Assembly (NCBI RefSeq): GCF_947497005.1
Contig: NZ_CANMFF010000026.1
Coordinates: forward strand, 1-48,049
Reading direction: 5' to 3'
Length of the DNA stretch: 48,049 nucleotides
Origin: an uncultured Ruegeria sp.
Lineage (GTDB): Bacteria > Pseudomonadota > Alphaproteobacteria > Rhodobacterales > Rhodobacteraceae
This document shows positions 41,188 to 48,049 of this stretch, in pieces. The translations under genes and the position numbers were made by a program. Every line of letters begins with the position of its first letter. The first letter of the stretch is position 1. A model generated the notes under the pieces. That model ran no database searches and was not told the origin of the DNA. It saw only the letters and a program-made list of their open reading frames with translations.

Positions 41188-41524
41188 CTGCGTCCTCGTG
41201 TGTTCCGCAGTTGGCTTGGGGGTTCTTTATATCATCCCCCAACAGCGAGCAAAGGTCATTCGGAGAAAAGAAGACCCCCCGCAATTTCGCGGGGGGAAGT
41301 AACGAACCTCAGGAAGAGATGGTTCGTTGGGGAGTAATTCCCCTTAAGAATCGCCAAGTTTTCCGGTCTTAGATAGGATGAAGACCAGTTTGCTAAAACT
41401 CGCTTTTTGAATGTGTGTTTTCTGGCACAGGGACGATTTGGCGCGGTTTCGCGAAAAATTGACGTAAGGTCAACTTGTTGCGGCGGTTTATGAACACGAA
41501 AAATGTCTGAAACGGATGGCCCGC
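41188..41524. other. Intergenic stretch between pyrF and dinB
   Basis: About 340 bases holding a strong hairpin (41275-41296), smaller symmetric elements (GAACC...GGTTC at 41304-41325; GGGGA-GTAA-TTCCCC at 41330-41344) and a minus-strand open frame overlapping pyrF by 19 bases that I do not accept as coding. Confidence 0.4.
41268..41296 (-). terminator. GC-rich hairpin with T-rich tail on the minus strand
   Basis: A perfect 8-bp stem CCCCCCGC / GCGGGGGG with a 6-base loop (41275-41296). On the minus strand it is followed by TCTTCTTTTCT, so it can end leftward transcription from pyrF before dinB. Confidence 0.6.
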
Positions 41525-42229
41525 TCAGTGCACTTTCAGACAATTTAACTCGGCCAGAACGGCTTCGGCGGCGGATTTTGGATCCTCTGCCTGATAAATC
41601 GGGCGGCCAACAACGATGTGATCGGCACCATCCTGAATGGCACTGGCCGGGGTCGCCACACGTTTTTGGTCACCAAGGGCAGCACCAGCCGGGCGCACGC
41701 CGGGGGTTACGATCAGGCGCCCTTCGGCCTGAGGAAGAGCACGGATCAAGGCGGCTTCCTGGGGGCTGGCAATGACGCCGTCGGCCCCGGCCTCCAGCGC
41801 TTTGGCAGCGCGTTCAACGACCAGATCCTGTACGTCACCGGCTTTCAGAAGGCTCGCGTCCAGATCATCGCGGTTCAGCGAGGTCAGGATTGTCACGGCT
41901 AATATTTTCAGGTCTTTGCCTGACGCACCTTCTTTTGCTGCACGAACTACGTGGGGGTCACCATGTACAGTCAGGAAATCCAGATCGAACTGCGCTAGTC
42001 CCCGCACCGCGTTTTCCACCGTATTTCCGATGTCGAACAGCTTCATGTCCAGAAAGATGCGTTTGCCGTGGTCCTGTTTCAGTTCGTTGGCCAGTGCTAG
42101 TCCACCTCCGGTGAGCATACCCAAACCGATCTTGTAGAACGAGATGCTGTCACCCAGGCGTTCAGCCATGGCCAGACCGTGCAGGGCATTGGGAACATCG
42201 AGGGCTACGATCAGGCGATCATCGGACAT
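41525..42229 (-). CDS. pyrF: Orotidine-5-phosphate decarboxylase
   Basis: 234 residues, last step of UMP synthesis. LIVALDVPN gives the phosphate-side strand; the catalytic cluster is FLDMKLFDIGNTV (D-x-K-x-x-D). The C-terminal phosphate grip is VTPGVRPAGAALGDQKRVATP then VVGRPIY. ATG 42229 has AAGGAG seven bases upstream; the frame is open seven codons further, but that start lacks a site. Confidence 0.97.
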   Translation of the reverse strand: MSDDRLIVALDVPNALHGLAMAERLGDSISFYKIGLGMLTGGGLALANELKQDHGKRIFLDMKLFDIGNTVENAVRGLAQFDLDFLTVHGDPHVVRAAKEGASGKDLKILAVTILTSLNRDDLDASLLKAGDVQDLVVERAAKALEAGADGVIASPQEAALIRALPQAEGRLIVTPGVRPAGAALGDQKRVATPASAIQDGADHIVVGRPIYQAEDPKSAAEAVLAELNCLKVH

Positions 42230-42369
42230 GAGGGCGCTCCTTTTTGGCAAACGTCTGCGTCCTAACGGGTTTGGGTGTTCCTGTCCATCTGGGAAGCTGG
42301 CGCGGGCCGTTTCATTTTATGCTATCGTGTCCCGTATTAGGCACTTGATTTCAAAGTAAGGGACAGAAA

Positions 42370-42687
42370 ATGAAGAAGCTGGTTTTACTGGTTGCTGTGA
42401 TTGCGTTGGCTGCATGTGATGAAACCCCGCCTGAAACACTAGAAACCGGGGCTGCGCCAGCGCCGACAAATGACGAATTGCGTTTGGTAGGAGGCTACAG
42501 GTCAGAAGAAGACTGGTGTCAGCTTACCGGTGAGACTGCCTTTACCGGCAATTTCCTGGATCATACGGCTGATCTCGTCTCATGCCCAAGCGGCAGTGCA
42601 GCGGCCCAGTCTTTGGTGGAAGATCTGAGCGCGGTTCAGGTGGCAGAGACCGGGGGTTACACCGTCTATACGATTCAACGCGAATAG
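42370..42687 (+). CDS. Small lipoprotein
   Basis: 105 residues with a lipoprotein signal: a Lys-Lys start, hydrophobic core and lipobox LAAC with C16. The mature part has a short Pro/Ala-rich linker and a compact domain with two cysteines (DWCQLTG...LVSCPSGS) that may form a disulfide. It is likely anchored in the envelope. No named family recognised. It is divergent from pyrF and precedes clpB. Confidence 0.8.
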   Translation: MKKLVLLVAVIALAACDETPPETLETGAAPAPTNDELRLVGGYRSEEDWCQLTGETAFTGNFLDHTADLVSCPSGSAAAQSLVEDLSAVQVAETGGYTVYTIQRE

Positions 42688-42710
42688 GGGTGATTTCTGA
42701 GTCTTAGCCT

Positions 42711-42738
42711 CTTGAACCCACCAAGATATTTCCCAGAT
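42711..42738 (+). promoter_or_regulatory. Heat-shock-type promoter of clpB
   Basis: CTTGAA (42711-42716), a 15-base spacer and CCCAGAT (42732-42738) resemble the RpoH promoter pattern (CTTGAA / CCCATnT) and lie 75 bases before the clpB start, as expected for a chaperone gene. Confidence 0.6.
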
Positions 42739-42813
42739 TGAATGTGAGGCTTCGACCGATATGTGCCGCCAAGCGGGCATGTCAAAACGAGGCGCTTGGA
42801 AAAGGAGAATAGC

Positions 42814-45432
42814 ATGGACTTGAACAAGTTCACCGAGCGGGCACGGGGATTCGTGCAGGCGGCGCAGACCATTGCGCTGCGCGAAGGGCACCAGAGATTG
42901 GAGCCTACACATATACTAAAAGCATTGATGGATGATGATCAGGGGCTAGCGAGCAACCTGATTACACGCGCGGGCGGCGCGCCCAACCGCGTGGTTGAAG
43001 CGCTGGATGCGGCGATGGGCAAGATCCCAAAGGTCAGCGGCGACGCAAGCCAGATCTACATGGACGGCCAGACTGCAAAGGTTCTGGACGAGGCCACGAA
43101 GATTGCCACCAAGGCGGGTGATAGCTTTGTGCCAGTCGAACGGGTGCTGATGGCGCTGTGCATGGTCAAATCCAAGGCCAAAGAGGCATTGGAAGCTGGC
43201 GCTGTGTCAGCCCAGAAGCTTAACGAGGCGATCAACGACATCCGCAAGGGTCGCACCGCAGACACCGCGTCGGCGGAAGAGGGTTATGACGCGCTCAAGA
43301 AATACGCGCGCGACCTGACCGAGGCTGCGGCTGAGGGCAAGATCGACCCGATCATCGGGCGGGATGAGGAAATCCGCCGTTCGATGCAGGTTCTGTCGCG
43401 CCGCACCAAGAACAACCCGGTTTTGATCGGGGAACCCGGTGTCGGTAAAACCGCGATTGCCGAAGGCATGGCCTTGCGCATCATCAACGGCGACGTGCCG
43501 GAATCGCTGCGTGACAAGAAGCTGCTGGCGCTCGACATGGGTGCGCTGATCGCTGGTGCGAAATATCGCGGTGAGTTCGAAGAACGGCTCAAGGCCGTTC
43601 TGACCGAAGTCACCGAGGCCGCCGGTGAGATCATCCTGTTCATCGATGAGATGCACACGCTGGTCGGCGCCGGTAAATCCGACGGCGCGATGGATGCCGC
43701 CAACCTGATCAAACCTGCGCTTGCCCGGGGTGAACTGCATTGTATCGGTGCGACCACGCTGGATGAGTACCGCAAATACGTTGAAAAAGACGCGGCCCTT
43801 GCGCGACGGTTCCAGCCCGTTTTGGTTGCCGAACCGACGGTCGAGGACACGATCAGCATCCTGCGTGGTATCAAGGAAAAGTACGAGTTGCACCATGGCG
43901 TGCGAATCTCAGACTCGGCGCTGGTCTCGGCGGCGACCCTGTCGCATCGCTATATCACCGACCGCTTCCTGCCTGACAAAGCCATCGACCTTGTCGATGA
44001 GGCGGCGTCGCGGTTGCGGATGGAAGTGGATTCCAAGCCGGAAGAACTCGATCAGCTGGATCGCCAGATTCTGCAGATGCAGATCGAGGAAGAGGCGTTG
44101 AAGCTTGAAGATGACGCGGCATCCAAGGATCGTCTGGAGAACTTGCAAAAGGATCTGGCCGACCTGCAGGAGAAATCCGCTGAGATGACCGCGCAGTGGC
44201 AGGCCGAACGCGACAAGCTCGCGGGTGCGCGTGATCTGAAAGAACAGCTCGATAAGGCGCGGGCCGATCTGGAGATCGCCAAGCGGGAAGGCAATCTGGC
44301 GAAAGCCGGTGAGCTGTCCTATGGCGTCATCCCCGAGCTTGAGAAAAAGCTGACCGAGGCCGAGAACGCCGAAAGCAACGCCATGATGGCTGAGGAAACG
44401 GTGCGTCCGGAACAGATCGCTTCGGTGGTCGAGCGCTGGACCGGCATCCCGACTTCAAAAATGCTGGAAGGTGAGCGCGAGAAACTACTGCGGATGGAAG
44501 ACGATCTGCATTCCCGCGTGATCGGTCAGGATGCAGCGGTGACCGCAGTGGCCAACGCCGTGCGCCGCGCGCGTGCGGGCCTGAACGACGAGGGCCGCCC
44601 GCTTGGCTCGTTCCTGTTCCTCGGGCCCACCGGCGTGGGTAAGACCGAGCTGACCAAGGCCGTGGCGAACTTCCTGTTCGACGACGACAACGCGATGGTG
44701 CGCATCGATATGTCCGAGTTCATGGAAAAACACGCGGTCGCCCGTCTGATCGGGGCGCCTCCGGGCTATGTCGGTTATGACGAAGGCGGCGTGTTGACCG
44801 AAGCCGTGCGGCGCAGGCCCTATCAGGTCGTGCTGTTTGACGAGGTCGAAAAGGCGCACCCGGATGTGTTCAACGTGCTGTTGCAAGTTCTGGACGATGG
44901 CGTGCTGACCGATGGTCAGGGCCGGACAGTGGACTTCAAACAGACGCTGATCATCCTGACGTCGAACCTTGGCTCGCAGGCGCTCAGCCAATTGCCCGAA
45001 GGGGCCGACAGCGCGCAGGCACGGCGCGATGTGATGGATGCCGTCCGGGCACATTTCCGGCCCGAGTTCCTGAACCGTCTGGACGAGACCATAATTTTCG
45101 ACCGCCTCAAGCGGGCCGATATGGATGGCATCGTCGATATCCAGATGGCGCGCCTGCAGAAACGTTTGGCAGCTCGCAAGATCGAGCTGGTTTTGGATGA
45201 TGCGGCCAAGGAATGGTTGGCTGACGAAGGCTATGACCCGGTCTTCGGTGCACGCCCGCTAAAGCGCGTGATCCAGCGTGCATTGCAGAACCCGCTGGCC
45301 GAAGCGCTGCTGGCGGGGGAGATCAGGGATGGCGAGACCGTCCCCGTGACTGCCGGGCCTGATGGCCTGATCATTGGCGACCGATTGGGGACGTCAGAAC
45401 GGCCCCGTCCTGACGATGCGGTCGTGCACTGA
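42814..45432 (+). CDS. clpB: ATP-dependent disaggregase ClpB
   Basis: 872-residue Hsp100 chaperone that extracts proteins from aggregates with DnaK. The Clp N domain is at about 1-145. AAA-1 has Walker A GEPGVGKT, Walker B LFIDEMHT and the pore loop KYRGEFEERLK. The coiled-coil middle domain lies at about 400-525 (EELDQLDRQILQMQIEEEALK). AAA-2 has GPTGVGKTEL and DEVEKAHPDV, with the C-terminal small domain after it. AGGAGAA precedes ATG 42814; the upstream open frame (42763) is not needed. Heat-shock-like promoter upstream, strong terminator downstream. Confidence 0.97.
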   Translation: MDLNKFTERARGFVQAAQTIALREGHQRLEPTHILKALMDDDQGLASNLITRAGGAPNRVVEALDAAMGKIPKVSGDASQIYMDGQTAKVLDEATKIATKAGDSFVPVERVLMALCMVKSKAKEALEAGAVSAQKLNEAINDIRKGRTADTASAEEGYDALKKYARDLTEAAAEGKIDPIIGRDEEIRRSMQVLSRRTKNNPVLIGEPGVGKTAIAEGMALRIINGDVPESLRDKKLLALDMGALIAGAKYRGEFEERLKAVLTEVTEAAGEIILFIDEMHTLVGAGKSDGAMDAANLIKPALARGELHCIGATTLDEYRKYVEKDAALARRFQPVLVAEPTVEDTISILRGIKEKYELHHGVRISDSALVSAATLSHRYITDRFLPDKAIDLVDEAASRLRMEVDSKPEELDQLDRQILQMQIEEEALKLEDDAASKDRLENLQKDLADLQEKSAEMTAQWQAERDKLAGARDLKEQLDKARADLEIAKREGNLAKAGELSYGVIPELEKKLTEAENAESNAMMAEETVRPEQIASVVERWTGIPTSKMLEGEREKLLRMEDDLHSRVIGQDAAVTAVANAVRRARAGLNDEGRPLGSFLFLGPTGVGKTELTKAVANFLFDDDNAMVRIDMSEFMEKHAVARLIGAPPGYVGYDEGGVLTEAVRRRPYQVVLFDEVEKAHPDVFNVLLQVLDDGVLTDGQGRTVDFKQTLIILTSNLGSQALSQLPEGADSAQARRDVMDAVRAHFRPEFLNRLDETIIFDRLKRADMDGIVDIQMARLQKRLAARKIELVLDDAAKEWLADEGYDPVFGARPLKRVIQRALQNPLAEALLAGEIRDGETVPVTAGPDGLIIGDRLGTSERPRPDDAVVH

Positions 45433-45445
45433 GCCAATGACACAT

Positions 45446-45472
45446 AAAACCCGCCTTTCCGGCGGGTTTTTT
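45446..45472. terminator. Terminator shared by clpB and the convergent gene
   Basis: The stem AAAACCCGCC / GGCGGGTTTT (45446-45470) with a 5-base loop carries T-runs on both strands. It lies 13 bases after the clpB stop and touches the stop codon of the convergent gene. Confidence 0.9.
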
Positions 45473-46007
45473 ATGCCGGCGACCTGTAGCCTTTGTTCAC
45501 ATAGTCGGTCAGGACCTGCATCCAGACCTGAGCCTTCTCCATCGGAAACTGCGCCGTAAATCGCAGCTTCACAATGCAGTCATCCACAACGCCCACAGCC
45601 AACAACTCGGACACGCCGTCCGATGTTTCCACCTCGGCCCGAAGCGGCAGGACCTGAGACGCATCGCGCACCTGGTACGCTTTGATTTCCCCCAGAGTGG
45701 TACCGCGCCGCTCGGCCACCGAAGCTATGTCCCGCGCAGCTTGTTTGAAGCTTTCAAGAGCCATCTCGGCAGAAATGTTCTTTTGCCGCTCATCATAGAA
45801 GAACACGGTGATCTTGGACGACGGATCAGCGAAGATCGCAGAATAGCCAAGGCCGGGATGCTCGCTCTCATATTCATTAGACCCCACCTGATTCAAATCA
45901 CCAAACACCTGCGGCGCACGGTCAAATAGGTTCTTGCAGGATTGTACATCGGCCAAAGCCGACCCGTCCAGCATCGATAGAGAGAATACAAGTGTTTTAA
46001 GCATCAT
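45471..46007 (-). CDS. Secreted protein of unknown function
   Basis: 178 residues from ATG 46007 (tandem ATGATG), with a signal peptide (about 1-19, LKTLVFSLSMLDGSALA). The mature part is a mixed alpha/beta domain with YSAIFADPSSKITVFFYDERQ and a cysteine near each end (QSCKNLF, VDDCIVKLRF). No catalytic motif or named family recognised. It is convergent with clpB and shares its terminator. The longer open frame to 46043 would place residues before the signal peptide and is rejected. Confidence 0.72.
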   Translation of the reverse strand: MMLKTLVFSLSMLDGSALADVQSCKNLFDRAPQVFGDLNQVGSNEYESEHPGLGYSAIFADPSSKITVFFYDERQKNISAEMALESFKQAARDIASVAERRGTTLGEIKAYQVRDASQVLPLRAEVETSDGVSELLAVGVVDDCIVKLRFTAQFPMEKAQVWMQVLTDYVNKGYRSPA

Positions 46008-46249
46008 TGTACGATTGCGTTCCAAACAAGAAAATACGTTCAAGTTATGCTGACTTCACTTTACGGCGAAATTTTGTCTTGGCCAGGCTGTGGGCTGGAA
46101 GCCTAAATAGCAACTGACCGGGCTTTGGGCGATCGACGCCATCCGACAATACGTTACAATCACTTCGCTCAATCGTGACGCCTGTTTCCTTGGCTCTGTG
46201 CTATCAGACATTACCTCATCCCTGAGGCTGACTGATTACGGAGACCCAT

Positions 46250-47152
46250 ATGGCGCATCGCTGGACCAACACTTTGACACATGCCGACGTTACCCCCCGG
46301 GCGGCGTTCCTAAACCGGAGGCAGGTTATGGTCGGGTTGGCAGGTGTCGGTTTAACCGCGATGTCCAAACCGGCTGCGGCACAAGACGCCTTGGAGCCAA
46401 ATACATGGGAAGAGGTCACGACGTACAATAACTACTATGAGTTCGGGACCGGAAAAGATGACCCCGCGAAATATGCTCATACTCTGGTGACCGAACCCTG
46501 GAGCGTCAAGATTGATGGTCTGGTTGACCGTCCGGGTGACTATGATTTCCAGAGCATCCTATCCGAGATGACGATTGAAGAGCGGATCTATCGATTCCGC
46601 TGCGTAGAGGCCTGGTCGATGGTCATTCCGTGGAACGGGTTCGAGCTGGCGGACCTTCTGAATATGGCAGGGATGCAGGAAGGCGCGAAATATGTGGCAT
46701 TCGAGACAGCCTACCGCCCGGAAGAAATGCCGGGAACACGGTTCCCAATTCTCGAATGGCCGTACCGCGAGGGCTTGCGTTTGGATGAGGCGATGCACCC
46801 GCTGACGATCATGGCCACCGGTATCTATGACCGCCCGATTCCAAATCAGAACGGTGCGCCATTGCGTTTGGTTGTGCCATGGAAATACGGCTTCAAATCG
46901 ATCAAGTCGATTGTCCGGATTACACTCACGGAAGAAGAACCGCCCACCAGCTGGAACATGTCCAGTCCGCGCGAATACGGGTTTTACAGTAATGTGAATC
47001 CCAACGTGGATCATCCGCGCTGGTCTCAGGCCTCCGAGCGTGAGATCGGCGGTGGGCTGTTTGCGTCGCGCAAGCCGACCCTGATGTTCAACGGCTATGA
47101 AGAAGAGGTCGCCGGTCTTTACGAGGGTATGGATCTGGCCAAGAACTACTAG
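46250..47152 (+). CDS. msrP: Protein-methionine-sulfoxide reductase, molybdopterin subunit
   Basis: 300-residue periplasmic catalytic subunit that repairs oxidised methionine in envelope proteins. A twin-arginine signal lies at 22-45 (NRRQVMVGLAG...AAAQ). The oxidoreductase molybdopterin-binding fold has the Mo-ligand cysteine C118 in YRFRCVEAWSM and the family segment WPYREGLRLDEAMHPLTIMATGIYD. GGAG lies nine bases before the ATG. The next gene starts 4 bases after its stop and is its membrane partner. Confidence 0.96.
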   Translation: MAHRWTNTLTHADVTPRAAFLNRRQVMVGLAGVGLTAMSKPAAAQDALEPNTWEEVTTYNNYYEFGTGKDDPAKYAHTLVTEPWSVKIDGLVDRPGDYDFQSILSEMTIEERIYRFRCVEAWSMVIPWNGFELADLLNMAGMQEGAKYVAFETAYRPEEMPGTRFPILEWPYREGLRLDEAMHPLTIMATGIYDRPIPNQNGAPLRLVVPWKYGFKSIKSIVRITLTEEEPPTSWNMSSPREYGFYSNVNPNVDHPRWSQASEREIGGGLFASRKPTLMFNGYEEEVAGLYEGMDLAKNY

Positions 47153-47156
47153 GATC

Positions 47157-47771
47157 ATGCAGGCGATTAACCAGACACTCCGTCGTATTCCGGTATGGGC
47201 CATATATCTGCTGGGGGTGCTGCCTGCCCCCTGGCTGTTCTATCTTGGCTTGACCGGTGGACTGGGGATCGAACCGATCGAAGCACTGGAACATCGCTAT
47301 GGCGAGCTGGCCCTGCAACTCTTGATTGCAGGTCTGGCTGTAACGCCTTTGCGTAGGATTGCCGGTCTGAACCTGATGAAGTTCCGCCGTGCCATCGGGG
47401 TGCTGACTTTTGTTTATGTCAGCCTGCACCTTCTCGTCTGGCTGGTTCTGGATGTGCAGATCCCCAGCCAGATCTGGGCGGACATCCTCAAGCGTCCGTA
47501 TATAACGGTCGGCATGGCGGCCTTTCTTACCCTGCTTCCGTTGGCGCTGACGTCCAACAACTGGTCGGTGCGACGACTCGGGCCGCGTTGGCGGAAACTG
47601 CACCGCTTTGTATACCCGGCTGCTTTTCTGGGGGCTGTGCATTACGTCATGCTGGCAAAAGGGTTTCAAATCGAGCCGCTAGCCTATCTGGCAACAATCT
47701 TCGCCTTGCTTGCCCTGCGCCTGCCGATTCCCAACCTGTCTCTCCGGTCCAACAACGCAGATTCTGCCTGA
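47157..47771 (+). CDS. msrQ: Heme-binding membrane partner of MsrP
   Basis: 204 residues with six membrane helices of the ferric-reductase-like family. Conserved histidines are in YVSLHLLVWLV and KLHRFVYPAAFLGAVHYVM (b-heme ligands). It passes electrons from the quinone pool or a flavin reductase to MsrP. The frame can open earlier inside msrP, but ATG 47157, 4 bases after the msrP stop and following AGGATC, is the expected start. Confidence 0.95.
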   Translation: MQAINQTLRRIPVWAIYLLGVLPAPWLFYLGLTGGLGIEPIEALEHRYGELALQLLIAGLAVTPLRRIAGLNLMKFRRAIGVLTFVYVSLHLLVWLVLDVQIPSQIWADILKRPYITVGMAAFLTLLPLALTSNNWSVRRLGPRWRKLHRFVYPAAFLGAVHYVMLAKGFQIEPLAYLATIFALLALRLPIPNLSLRSNNADSA

Positions 47772-47943
47772 CTCGAAAGTGAGTCTGTGGGTAATTGTGT
47801 CCATAAGGCAGTTGAGCATGGCATCGCACCTGACTTTCTGCGGATCCTTGCGGTATCGCGCTTGGCGAAATCTACATAAAGTATTGAAAATAAATGATTA
47901 AAGAACTTTTTGAGAATTTCTTTTGTTTTTGTGTATTTTCCAC

Positions 47944-48049
47944 TTGCGGCTTGGTCGGGTTATACTTAGAACCCCCTTCACCGGCGCTGCTGAGGTGGTG
48001 CTGACGGGTCGGAGAGACGGCCTGACGGACTGGAAAGACGGTTGAGACG
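47944..48049 (+). promoter_or_regulatory. Probable rRNA operon promoter and leader start
   Basis: An AT-rich tract (47878-47940) that could act as an UP element is followed by CACTTGCGGCTTGGTCGGGT, then TATACTTAGAACCCCC and TTCACCGGCG. The TTGCGG (47944-47949), the C-run start and CACCGGCGC resemble 16S rRNA upstream regions of Roseobacter-group genomes. The following GACGG-rich stretch would be leader RNA. The -10 is uncertain (TTAGAA or TATACT). The 16S gene itself is outside the window, so this is inference from memory of related leaders. Confidence 0.5.

Noticed and set aside
41256..41543. Minus-strand 95-codon frame between pyrF and dinB
   Set aside because: Overlaps pyrF, spans a terminator-like hairpin and has no recognisable family.
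1..48049. CRISPR array, prophage, integrase or intact insertion sequence
   Set aside because: No regularly spaced repeats, transposase or phage structural motifs were seen on either strand.

Overview
The window reads as a chromosomal segment of an alphaproteobacterium of the Roseobacter group (Rhodobacterales). The evidence is familial: aconitase B, ClpB, PyrF, a DinB with an N-terminal CxxC pair, an alphaproteobacterial-type L36, MsrPQ, an OprB remnant, moderately high GC and many alphaproteobacterial regulators. No species call is possible from the sequence alone. Coding is on both strands. There is no prophage, CRISPR array, integrase or intact insertion sequence.

The left two thirds (about 1-31 kb) is accessory sequence. 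It holds an L,D-transpeptidase, a LysR/YdhR-like pair, an M20 amidohydrolase, two methyltransferases, a membrane-protein/Xre switch, a solo prephenate dehydrogenase, a PlsC acyltransferase, and two Old Yellow Enzyme genes, each next to its own regulator (TetR at 12.6 kb, LysR at 26.7 kb). Between them lie many gene remnants: alpha/beta hydrolase, GNAT, a RHH-like start, a frameshifted unknown, a DMT-transporter tail, an OprB tail, two damaged cytochromes c and an internally deleted NAD(P)-binding protein. A roughly 75-100 bp inverted-repeat element occurs at 6.1, 17.3 and 19.5 kb, with a truncated copy at 24.25 kb beside the broken cytochromes.

The most unusual part is 15.3-29.3 kb. Two class III cyclase/TolB-like/TPR membrane proteins lie in tandem. 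They are followed by a convergent, operon-like set (102-aa protein, secreted metallo-beta-lactamase-fold protein, HlyD-type membrane fusion protein). That set is divergent from a membrane protein that joins a cyclase-associated N-terminal domain to a TPR-like tail. A third, canonical class III cyclase lies at 28.1 kb. This is a dense nucleotide-signalling neighbourhood with no assigned pathway and is the best candidate here for an undescribed system.

From 31 kb the content becomes mostly housekeeping: serine hydrolase, acnB, GNAT plus Xre-cupin pair, ferric-iron binding protein, a SemiSWEET-like protein, rpmJ, tRNA-Val(GAC), N-formylglutamate amidohydrolase-like, dinB, pyrF, a small lipoprotein, clpB with a heat-shock-like promoter, a secreted protein and msrPQ. 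The final 170 bases look like the promoter and leader of an rRNA operon whose 16S gene would begin beyond the window.
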